A stretch of 64,000 nt of DNA from Zeus faber (taxonomy: Eukaryota > Chordata > Actinopteri > Zeiformes > Zeidae): NCBI GenBank assembly GCA_960531495.1, contig CAUIJY010000071.1:2294001-2358000 (forward strand), in the 5' to 3' direction. The notes beneath the pieces were generated by a model. It made no database searches, had not been told where the DNA came from, and was given only the letters and a program-made list of their open reading frames with translations. Position numbers and translations under genes: made by a program. Positions 45,242 through 53,985 of this stretch are shown here, piece by piece (position 1 is the stretch's first letter; each line of letters begins with the position of its first letter).

Positions 45242-46052
45242 TCGTCGTCCTCTGTATTAGAGGAGAGAAACTCTTTGTGTCTGTTTGATCGTTAGGGGGC
45301 GATGTCTGATCATTGTCCTTGTTCTCACTGTCAGATGGCTTTGGGGAGGGCTGTACTCGGAAATGGATTTGGATCGGGCCTTCCATTACTAATACGGGTG
45401 CTTGTATTTCTGGCGGGGGTGGGGTGGCTATTTTCTGGTTGCTCAGCACAGGGGGCGCTGTTGCTTCAGGTGTGTGCTCGGTCTTAGGGTTGTACGGAGA
45501 GGGGGGGTGCCGATGTGTTTCTTCATCGGCCAGCAGGGAGGGGTAGAGGGATGGGGTGGTGTGTGGTTGGAGTGGGGTGTGACCTTGGGGGATGGGTTCG
45601 GGGAGGGGTGGTAACTTGTCTTCTTGTGGGGGGTAGGGTTCCTTCTGGGCTTCTACCACTGCCTTGGTTGCGGCATTTCTGATTTTATTGCGACGTTCGA
45701 CAATCATTTCCGCTCGAATCCATGCCGTCATTATGTGCTGAACCAGCGCCCATTGTGCACGCTGCTTGTTTAACTTGCGCTTTCAAGCCCCCATTAATCC
45801 AGGGTTGTTTTTTGCATCCACTCCTGCTTCAGCCAGCAGTCTTTTTTCTTCCTCTATCACCTTGGTGCGGTTTTCTGCTGTCGGGGTAGTGTCTTTCGAC
45901 CACCACCCTGCTTTGATCCATTTTTGTTCATATTTATGGAATTTCCAAGTTTCTCAAGCATGGAACTTTGGCTCTGTTCTGTTCTTGAGCTCAGCTACAG
46001 CTTCAATACGAATCTCACTGGTGCCGGGTCTGGGGGATGGGGTCTTTTCCAT
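45171..46052 (-). pseudogene. Gag N-terminal part: matrix and Pro-rich region, two internal TGA stops
   Basis: A start ATG on the minus strand at 46,052-46,050 opens a frame continuous with the long piece ending at 45,171. Two TGA codons interrupt it (about 45,954 and 45,786). Matrix-like features include a Trp- and Lys-rich helix segment, then a long Pro/Thr/Gln region. The frame ends and passes to the capsid frame by a shift at about 45,171-45,241. Confidence 0.65.
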
Positions 46053-46059
46053 TATGTTT

Positions 46060-47130
46060 TTGAATGGCAGGAGAACAAAAGACATGGGAAGAAGTGGGAG
46101 GGGGAAACCTCAAATGTTCGGATCTCAATGTGTTTCTGGTGCAGCTACGCCACTAGTGGTCTTTTAGGTTATTACAGGTCAACTTTTTTTTTTTATTTGT
46201 ATTTTTGTTTTATATATTGCCCTTTTATCTAGGGCAATTTGAGGAGGTTGTTCATACACATACACACACAAAACCTCTATCACACATGCACAGACTCTAT
46301 CAAACACACACTCTCTTAAACACAAAGACTGTCTCAAACACACACACGCCCGCGGTCTCTCTCACATTCACACACACGCATGGTACCTCTCTTTCCACAC
46401 ACACAAGGTACCTCGTTGCGCACACTCTCACTCACACAGCCGGCAATACAATTTTACGCTAAGTCACGTGAATTGGGCCTTTAACCCTTTAATATTTGGT
46501 TTCTCTAAGAACCGGGCCTTTAACCCCTAAATGCTTGGCTTCCTTTTTACTTTAAAAATGATTCCGGGCCTTTCACCCTTAAATGAAATTACCGACTATC
46601 GACTACCCTTCTGAAGGCTGAGTTTAACATTTTTCATCGCCAGACATCACTTAGTTTAGGCATTTCGGAGGTCTTTTCAACAACCGGGCCTAAACGGGAT
46701 TCGGAATTACTTCACGAGTTAAACATTGTTCATCACCAAAACGTCGCTCAGTTTAGGCATACTGGATGTATTCTCTACACACGGGCCCAAACGTTACGTG
46801 GAATTACTACGCAATTTAAACACACAGCCGCTTCGAAGGGGGGTTTCCTAACCCGTTCCCTTAACTTACCTTACTACCGTTCTCATCAAACAATCCAATT
46901 TCTCCTCTCCACAATATTTAACAATTATTATTCATGCATCATTCAACAATACATCCCCAAAACCACAAAGTTGTTCGTCCAGCCTTAAACAGTACAACAC
47001 TTCCACCTAAAATATTCCTATCTAATCTATGCAGACTTCATGAAATGGCTCTGCTCACCTTTTAGCGGGTACCCATGGAAGTATCGCAACCGTTCAGGCT
47101 TTCGGAACTCCTCTGCAGTCTTGTAATGGG
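46060..47130 (-). other. Provirus leader between gag and primer binding site
   Basis: About 1.07 kb, unusually long for a retroviral leader. It includes a CA-rich microsatellite-like section at 46,253-46,440. It also has repeated GGGCCTTTAACCC-type motifs at about 46,476, 46,517, 46,565, 46,685 and 46,781, and a 96-bp tandem duplication at 46,620-46,811. Packaging signals would be expected here, but none can be named from sequence. Confidence 0.6.
46620..46811. repeat. Two diverged 96-bp tandem repeats in the leader
   Basis: GAGTTTAACATTTTTCATCG at 46,620 and GAGTTAAACATTGTTCATCA at 46,716 start two units that share CAGTTTAGGCAT-like and CCGGGCCTAAACG-like blocks and end GGAATTACT. Period 96 bp, roughly 75 percent alike by eye. 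Confidence 0.8.
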
Positions 47131-47148
47131 ATCACGTCGGGGTCACCA
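47131..47148 (-). other. Primer binding site, tRNA-Trp type
   Basis: The minus strand reads TGGTGACCCCGACGTGAT, the 18-nt complement of the tRNA-Trp 3' end known from avian sarcoma-leukosis viruses. It lies 3 bp inside the ...ACGACA end of the LTR, the canonical position, and fixes both orientation and LTR end. Confidence 0.85.
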
Positions 47149-47151
47149 ATT

Positions 47152-47560
47152 TGTCGTGTTCAAAATTTCCAAATCCGGAATGATGGGATGAAACTGGAAC
47201 TTTGAGCTACGGAGAGTTTATAGGACGGTTTGAGAATCTACCAAAAAATAAAAAACGTTTTACGTCGACGTGGTTAGTCCTAAGCTGCGTGTCTCATCTA
47301 GCATACATTTCACCCAGGAGTCTGCAGAAACTTTGTTTCCTCGTCACTTTGTTACAAATGACAGACCCCCCTTTGCGAGGCGGTCCCGCCTTTGTTATTT
47401 CCCATCTCCCGAGTATCTAGTTTCAGACTCCCCGCTGTGTGTGCGCCAGATTAACCGTTTCAGTGCCGGTTTCTAACTGGTTGCGTAGTTACACCCAGTG
47501 TCTTTAGACATGTTTTAATTTTGGCTCTGACTGATCAATAAAACTGTATTTCATAATTAC
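47152..47560 (-). repeat. 5' LTR of the provirus (outer edge uncertain)
   Basis: The inner end (CA on the minus strand at 47,153-47,152) is fixed by the primer binding site. A TATAAACTC motif on the minus strand lies at about 47,207-47,216. The outer end cannot be fixed because no second LTR copy exists for comparison and no clear target duplication was found; about 400 bp is a guess from where AT-rich sequence begins. Confidence 0.55.
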
Positions 47561-47749
47561 CCACTATATGAATGATAGTAATGTACATGAATAAATTTAT
47601 GTAATGTATACTGTAGTATACACACATATAGTTTTGCTATCGAGGATTAGTTCAATCTGTAATGTTATAGTTATAGTAGTATAGTTATATGTAGTACGTA
47701 ATAGTTATAGTATATGTATATATATATATTTTTTTTTTTTCTCACAAAA
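47561..47749. other. AT-rich spacer with TATA-type microsatellite
   Basis: Contains GTATACTGTAGTATACAC and a (TA)n/T-run at about 47,712-47,740. No gene was seen. Confidence 0.6.
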
Positions 47750-48437
47750 CCCAACAGGAAGTCGGCCATTTTTAATTTTCCTGACTTTTTAGTCATATTT
47801 ATGTTTTGTACTTTAGCGAAACTCCTCCTTGGCGATTTATCGGATCGGCTTCAAACTTGACGAGTGTCTACAAGACACCTTCACAGCTTAACATTATCAA
47901 AATATATATATTTTTTGGCACACGGTGTGGGCGTGGCAACACGTTAAATTTCATGTTCCAAAAGATACTTGGAAATTCACGAAACTTTGTGCACTCGTCA
48001 GTCCCAGTGTGGCAATTGATATTCTATGGGTTCCGTGCTTGGGCATGGCAAAATGACCGGACACGCCCTGTTGAAAATTTCAAAACATCAAACCTATTCA
48101 CTTTTTAACATGAAATTGGGTATATTAATGTAACATCACTAGACTCAAAAAAAATTATATTGCCGCCATGACCGACACCCAACCAACAGGAAGGTGGCCA
48201 TATTGGATTTAATGTGCGCAAACTCCTAGGGGATTCATCAGATCGACTTCAAAGTTCGCGAGTGTCTACAAGACACTTTGGGGATTAAATTTATTAAAAC
48301 ATTGGGTTTTCGTCACACAATGTGGGCATGGCACTGTGTTGAATTGAAGTGTTAACCTGACTTTTGGGGCCTTAAGAAACTCGAAAAATCACAAAACTTT
48401 ACACACTCAAGATCAAACCTATTCACTTTTTTAGTAT
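47750..48437 (+). repeat. Interspersed repeat family R, right-flank copies
   Basis: 47,750-48,110 is the most complete copy in the window, from AACCCAACAGGAAGTCGGCC to AAACCTATTCACTTTTTAAC. A second diverged copy follows (about 48,180-48,437: AACCAACAGGAAGGTGGCC, GAGTGTCTACAAGACACTTT, CTTTTGGGGCCTTAAGAAACT). The latter matches the third copy at 38,640 (CTTTTGGGGCCTTGAGAAACT). Confidence 0.85.
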
Positions 48438-48722
48438 CTCCTCCGAGATCTGCATAGAATTCCGGCAGGTTTTCCTCTTGTCTTTCTCCTCCGTCGGCGT
48501 ATTGGTAAACACAGTGGCGGCAGGACAAAGAGATCTTAGTACGTACTCCGGTAAGTTGCGAAAAAGTCCGTATGAGGTGTCGAACAGACGTCCAGGAGTG
48601 CTTGTCGTTCATATTGTAATAGCGACAGTGCACTGCATGCAAAAATGAGAACAATACAAATAGTAATAAACACAAAACTAAGAGTTGAATGCAGAGCCGG
48701 TGTGTCCATACTACGGCGCACC
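48438..48722 (-). mobile_element. LINE-like 5' ORF fragment
   Basis: On the minus strand a short frame starts near 48,721 and, with one frame change, runs through a hydrophobic stretch, YERQALLDV, then TGVRTKISLSCRHCV and an acidic/basic segment. The YERQxLLD motif near the start of a long ORF is, from memory, common at the N-terminus of several fish non-LTR retrotransposon polyproteins. Only about 280 bp remain, cut by family-R repeat on the left. Confidence 0.35.
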
Positions 48723-49562
48723 CGGAAGTTAGTCCGGGTTAACTCATAAGTTAGCTAGCTTCCTCTGCTGAACCAATATTTTACTAAAATGACTTTTACA
48801 ACTCTCTTTGCTCCAACTTCCATCCTTAACAAAGAATCCCAAATGCATCATTTGCTAACTTTCCCACTTTCATTGTCTTTCACATCAACTTCCATAATCA
48901 TTTCAGCCTGTCAACTAACTTTACAGCTCTCTCGCCTTGTTATATTTTTTTCAAATAAATTTAAAGCCTTACAGTATCCTTTCCAGAAATCCTACCAGAT
49001 ATTTAGATTATAACGCTACTTTTAAACCAAGGACTCCTGTGGGAAACTAGTTTGACATGTTGTGTACAACACACATACTATGCTTACTGTATCTCACATT
49101 TATACATTTGCTTGTTTTTAATCGCGATTTTCATCAGCCATGTAGCTAAACATACCCCGAGACACTGATAAAATGTCTCCGAACTCATCTCATCCATACG
49201 TGCTCCAGAGTGATCCATCGGCCAGGCGGTCACACGCCTCAAACACCATTTCAATCACCCAAGGATTCATTCATTCAACGCTTTTGCTAGGATGGGTCAA
49301 GAATAATTTATAATAATCATGTATTTAATAATGTCGATTTTATTATTGGATAACATAAAGCAAATAAACAGACAAAAACCACGATTCTCTTGATCAATGC
49401 AAAATTGGCTACTTCATAAGTAAGGCATACATTTTTAATGTACAACACATCTCTGAGTACTTAAAAAAGCCCTCTATATAATACATTTCTCTTTATTCTT
49501 CTTCATAATATTGTTCTTATACTGTAGCTAACCAATAATAAATGAAATACTTTTTACCATTA
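48723..49562. other. AT-rich DNA, nothing recognised
   Basis: No exon or repeat family is supported. The right part may belong to the 3' end of the hAT element, but no matching terminal repeat was found. Confidence 0.5.
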
Positions 49563-49826
49563 ATGCAACTTCTGGTGCTCCTTCGTTTTGCTGATGGCCT
49601 TCTAGTCTGGATCATACGTTGTGAGGTTAAGCTTAATGCAGGCGTTGAGGCTTCCATCAGTTAAACTTAAGCGTAGGATGGTCTTAATGTTTCTCAGATG
49701 CGAGAAAGACTGCTCACATGCATTTGTAAAGCCAAACATGGTCAATACGGCATTACTCACACGCTGCATTGTGTGCTGTGTGACGGGACGCTCGTTCCAA
49801 GTTTTAAGAATCAGCTGGTCTTCAGT
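49563..49826 (-). pseudogene. hAT transposase C-terminal dimerisation region
   Basis: The minus frame reads KTWNERPVTQHTMQRVSNAV then MFGFTNACEQSFSHLRNIKT and LSLTDGSLNACIKLNLT. The CEQSFSHLRNIKT core is the hallmark of the hAT C-terminal dimerisation domain. A TAG at 49,603-49,605 replaces what is probably Trp, and the upstream coding region is cut at about 49,827 by an insertion. Catalytic parts are absent. Confidence 0.75.
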
Positions 49827-50100
49827 TTCAAGTTCAAGTTCAAGTTCAAGAGATTATTTGTCACATACATATTGAAGTTTTTTCGACTTCTGTCCACTTT
49901 TGTTCAGCTGATTGGTCCGACTCGAGGCAGGGAGTTTTCTTAATGTTTGTCTGTCTTACAGAGGGGATCGGCGCATGGGCTCGTAAGCAGTCCAGCAGTG
50001 GAACGCCATTCCTCCTGCTCCCAAGAGGATCATTATTATCCACAATTATTATAATGATCCTCAGTGATACATATAATTGTGGCCTGCGTGCCGCAAGTTG
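49827..50100. mobile_element. Insertion inside the hAT remnant with (TTCAAG)n and TTTGTCACATACATAT
   Basis: It begins with TTCAAG repeats and AGATTATTTGTCACATACAT, the same tail string as the two insertions at 15,421 and 19,036. It includes a 12-bp perfect inverted repeat GAGGATCATTAT / ATAATGATCCTC (50,025-50,036 and 50,051-50,062). The right edge is uncertain. It looks like a longer copy of the retroposon whose tail entered the GAAA/GATT array. Confidence 0.45.
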
Positions 50101-50476
50101 AAATGAACAGTAAAACTTTCGCCATGTCGGCGCACCACAGCCATCTCCTTCCCTAAGCCCTTACCTGTGGGCAGAGACTTCCACAAGTTGCGCCTGAGCA
50201 GAGACCCGGTAGGGGCAGGGCGCCGAGTAAATGGCGCCCCGGAGTCTTTATGTTGTCCGCAGCCGGTGCTTGACTACTTTGTCCGCCACATTTATATTTT
50301 GAATTTTATTTTCAAGTTGTAATTTCTCTTACCTGTTTTACTTTAAAATGACACAGAATAATAATTTATTACTTGTTAATTGTGATGAAAAATTTTAGCT
50401 CAAAATTGTATGCGAGCCATATACCGTCATCAAAAGAGCCGTAATTGGCTCGCGAGCCATAGGTTCCCGACCCCTG

Positions 50477-51250
50477 CTCTAGATTGATTCAATCTTTAAG
50501 CTTACTCAGATCTTCCCTGATCGGAACAATATCTCAGTGAGTCGTCACCTTCACTTTTCGGGAATCTTGTGTTGCCTTTGCTGGACCTGTCCAGACGACT
50601 CCTTGTTGGATATCTTACGGCCGGTCTCTGACTGCCGCTGGGCACACAACCTGGACATGAAGAGAGTCTCATCATCGTCGCCAGATTGTTGGATAAATTA
50701 TCCTAGGTGGTCGGTGAGGTTAATCTGCCCGCTACAGGAAAACAAAACTGAGAGTATTAAAGATATTTATTCTGCAAAATAAAGAGAAAGATACCGTCAT
50801 GCTTCAAAGCAGTGTTCTGATCAGTCTACCCCTATTACTGACGAAGAGGGCTTTATACCAAAGAGAGGTTGTGTGTCAGGTGTCATTTACAACTCTGATC
50901 CTCAGTCATATCCCTGGGTGTTCCCCCAAACAGTGATTTAACAGTCAAACTTCGGTCACAGACACAATCCTACTGTACCATAAAACAAACACACAACGCT
51001 CTTTTAAGTCCCTCTTGTCCTTATCCTTATCTCCACACAAGGTTAAGTGAAGGATGGAATGTGGTCTGGTTTTTCCAATACTACAACTGAAATGTTTTAG
51101 ACAGTTTTTACACACAGACACACACAGACAATTTTTTTGTCTCTTTATATTAACTCTGAGTGACTCATAAAAACCCATAGACAATGAGTTTTATAACTAA
51201 GTAACATACAAAAGGCTATTGTCCTGTATAAAACATGTAAAACCTCATTC
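50477..51250. other. Unique-looking DNA, nothing firm
   Basis: It contains short unsupported frames only. The 50,537-50,780 frame is Cys/Ser/Trp-mixed with no recognised domain and no splice support. Confidence 0.5.
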
Positions 51251-51397
51251 AAATAGTTGATCATGTGCATTTTTCTCTCACAGCCTACATACGTGCAACT
51301 GCGGCTCTAGCGCATGCCACTGTGATTGCACTGACGTTTCACCTTCTGGACTTGATAGACCTGCTGGCTAATTTAAGGGTCTTATTGGCCCGACTTA

Positions 51398-51614
51398 ATG
51401 GCCTTGTTGGCCGACTTGAAGGACCTGCTGGATGCGTTGCCAAGCCCGCTTTGCGCACTCAAAGTTGTACTGCCACTGCGGTCCAGGCCTTTTGCCCGTT
51501 CCTCCAAGCCTGGCTGTCTGTTTGGGCCCACGAGTTCTGTGGAGCCTCAGCCTTCCGAGGGGTCTGAGGGTTCCGTGGGCCCTGGGTGTTCTGACATCAT
51601 TGCTCTCAGCAATG
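51398..51614 (+). CDS. Possible exon of unknown protein
   Basis: This frame is open for about 72 codons and closes at TTGAG|GTGAGG, a donor-like site. It reads LLADLKDLLDALPSP then a Pro/Ser-rich section SSVEPQPSEGSEGSVGPG. Just upstream are four loosely repeated Leu-rich words (GGCCTTGTTGGCCGACTTGA type) that encode heptad-like Leu in either of two frames. No family is recognised and no acceptor could be chosen with confidence. Confidence 0.2.
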
Positions 51615-51639
51615 CCTTGAGGTGAGGCCAATCTTTTTA

Positions 51640-52390
51640 CTCTTAAGCCCTCACCACATGTAGCTGTACTTGGCTATACAGCGAGCTAAACACTCTTGCA
51701 ATAAGTACCCAGAGACAGGAGCGCACTTTTGGTATCGTTAATGAAAGCGGTGTAAAACTGTGGAACAGTAGAGAAATATGCAGAAAAACGATCAATCTCT
51801 ATGCAGATGTAGATAACGTGTTAATACGTTGTCATAGCTCCCACATTGTATACATACAACAATAACATGAATTATCTCACAAATTGTGCTTTCTCAAGGG
51901 CAGTGAAGAGGCTGATGGAAGAGATGTTAATCCGGGTCTGGGACATGATCAGATTGGCTGAGTGTGCCTTGATCTGTTTATGCCTGTTCTGATTTTACTA
52001 TTATATTATTATACTATCATCCAAATGCTATGATGTTGCAATACTGACTGCGCGGGGGGCGCACCGGGAGGCAGAACAACCGTGTTTTGGTTGCATCTAA
52101 ATTTTTTAGTATGGCTTTTAAGTTGGTTTTTAACTGTATTTCTGTGTTTGTATTGGAACTGATTTTTTTAATCTGGCTTTTAAATCAGTTTTGAAACTGT
52201 ATTTCTGTATCAGGATTGGGTCTGAATTTTTGGGACACATCATCAGTAGTGGACCCCAGGACCATGAGGTGTTTGACCATTATCACTAGACACCCTCGCC
52301 TGAGGAAGGCCCTCCCGTGGTTGATCAAGCCTCGGAGTGTGTCCCATAGCCAATTGGAGTTCAATTTGGGTTATGCTCGATTGTGGGTAG
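51640..52390. other. Nothing recognised
   Basis: Mixed-composition DNA with a few short frames (for example about 52,216-52,407) that lack motifs. Confidence 0.5.
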
Positions 52391-52393
52391 GCA

Positions 52394-52464
52394 AAGAGTT
52401 TTGCTAAGCATTAATTTAGAATGATTTATGTTAAGAGTTTTGCTAAACATTAATTTTGAATGAC
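52394..52464. repeat. Two 32-bp tandem copies, period 39 bp
   Basis: AAGAGTTTTGCTAAGCATTA at 52,394 is repeated as AAGAGTTTTGCTAAACATTA at 52,433, each followed by ATTT(A/T)GAATGA. Confidence 0.85.
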
Positions 52465-52904
52465 CAATTTACTAATGCTTCATGCAATTATGCCATGTCA
52501 AGGTTGGTATGGTAAATTAAAAAAAAAAAATAAAAGGTTACGTTTAATAGGTAAGTATTTAGAGGTGTCTTGTGTTCCTACTTTGTGTCAGGGTCTTCTG
52601 TAGGTTCAGAATGAAGTTAGCTCCTCGGCACATCTGAATTTATGGGGCATAGCTCCACCCATTTTTTGGAATAAACTCCTTTTATTTTCTTTGTTTTCTT
52701 CCAATAAAAATCCTAATTGGTTTTAACCAATTGGGGATGGGGGGATGGGTTTTAACCAACTTCATCTTTCATTTTCATAAACGTCCTTTACTTACTCAAC
52801 TTACTACGCCGGATCGAGCTGTACACTCTACCTTCATCCACTCCCTCATTTTCATGAGGGAAAGGAGGATAGAAGAGAGAAGATAGAAGATAACGTATTG
52901 TCAG

Positions 52905-52950
52905 ACGATTTAAAATGCTGAAAAGGCGGTTAGGTTAAAAGCTTGTATGT
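52905..52950 (+). repeat. Diverged relative of the downstream satellite
   Basis: CAGACGATTTAAAATGCTGA then AAAGGCGGTTAGGTTAAAAG aligns with the satellite A-module core CAGCCGATTTAAACGTCGAA then AAGGCGGATCGGTTAAACGC. It lies about 1.1 kb before the main array. Alignment by eye only. Confidence 0.45.
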
Positions 52951-52951
52951 G

Positions 52952-52978
52952 CGCCCCACACTGTGTTGGTGTGGGGCG
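52952..52978. other. Perfect 10-bp hairpin
   Basis: CGCCCCACAC, a 7-nt loop TGTGTTG, then GTGTGGGGCG. It is strong and GC-rich, with no T-run after it and no gene to terminate; it could equally be a chance product of GT-rich sequence. Confidence 0.6.
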
Positions 52979-53985
52979 TGGTTGTGTGTTTGGGCGCCGC
53001 GCCCCTGCATCGATCTGGTCGCGATTCGCCTATCTCTCCCAGTGCCAAAACTTATATTCACAAATACACCACACAATAGGCCTAGGGCTTGCGGGATGGG
53101 TGGGGTGCAAGCTATATAGGTGGGGATGCAGCGGGCAGCTGCCATCTTGCCTGTCACGCTCCTGCCCCAGCGTGCTTCTCGTCCGTTACGAAATGTTAAT
53201 CCGACTCATATTGGCTTAGAATGCATACACTCGCACACGAATCCTACTCCAAGCAACACTCCACCAGACCAGGGTCTGCGGGGCAGGAGGGGTGTGAGTG
53301 ATTCAGGGTCGACTTGCCTGAAGGACTTGCATCCCCAACCCCGCAATTTTGACTGCAATAGGCAACAGTACACATTTAGCACTGGGGTTTTCCGGGATGG
53401 ACAGACAGGCGGTCCTATCACACACACACACACATGCACACACCACCACACCTTCTTTGAATGCACCCCAGCAGCCTTCTGGTTGCATTACTCTCCTTTT
53501 CTCCCTCATTTACTGCCATAACTATGACAGGAAGAGGCCAGGTGACCATTTGTCATTCCAGTTTTCCTGGACCTAATCAACTGTTTTTCATTACATGTTG
53601 TCGTCCAATGTTAATTTTTTTGTGTAAATGTTTTCAGGTTCTATGTTTAATTGTCTCACCGGCCATGATTCTCTCCCTCTTGGGGTAGTGATCAGTTGTT
53701 TATAGACCCAAACATGATAAATAGTTTTCCAAAGAGGGGGGTTGGTGGTGGTTCTCTTTGACCAAAAACTGTGCTCTTGTCATCCTACAGGTCATCCACT
53801 GGACAGAATTATTGCAGCAGTTCTTGATGATTTAAGAATTAATAAAGTGTTGCATTGCAGGTGGAGAACTTGAGCTACACTTGCGGACTAACTCCGTCCT
53901 AGATGCAATGGCATGCAAATACTCTTTGTTGTATGCCCAGCATGCTGACAGGATGGGTTGAAAATAAATAAATAAAAAATAAAAT
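52979..53985. other. Spacer before the satellite, with (CA)n and an A-rich tail
   Basis: (CA)n at 53,419-53,434. At 53,871-53,951 a frame after GCATTGCAG reads GELELHLRTNSVLDAMACK, YSLLYAQHADRMG and a stop, followed by AAAATAAATAAATAAAAAAT. This could be a last exon or a retroposed copy with an A-rich tail. Its left limit is not visible. Confidence 0.4.

Larger units (their letters stand above)
38771..47560 (-). mobile_element. Class I (gamma/epsilon-like) endogenous retrovirus, no 3' LTR, multiply broken
   Basis: Read right to left: 5' LTR, primer binding site, long leader, gag (matrix, capsid, nucleocapsid with one CCHC), protease, RT, RNase H, integrase with a GPW-type C-terminal domain, and a short env remnant. 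It is about 8.7 kb. Every gene has frameshifts or stops. The 3' LTR expected left of env is absent; family-R repeats lie there instead. The single CCHC, the C-terminal integrase motif and the Cys-rich env tail favour a gamma/epsilon-like fish retrovirus. It is an old genomic copy and cannot be active. Confidence 0.88.
49563..50476 (-). mobile_element. hAT (Charlie-like) DNA transposon remnant
   Basis: Its right end, read on the minus strand, is CAGGGGTCGGGAACCTATGG, the classic hAT terminal repeat, followed by the subterminal GGCTCGCGAGCC motif. CTCTAGAT (50,477-50,484) would be the 8-bp target duplication. On the left is a transposase C-terminus. The interior is deleted and interrupted by another insertion. 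No left terminal repeat was seen. Confidence 0.75.

Noticed and set aside
39916-46232. Numerous plus-strand frames opposite the provirus
   Set aside because: Antisense shadows of gag and pol; the minus strand carries ordered retroviral motifs.
52952-52978. GC-rich hairpin as a transcription terminator
   Set aside because: No U-tract, no adjacent gene, and a eukaryotic context; kept as a structural note only.
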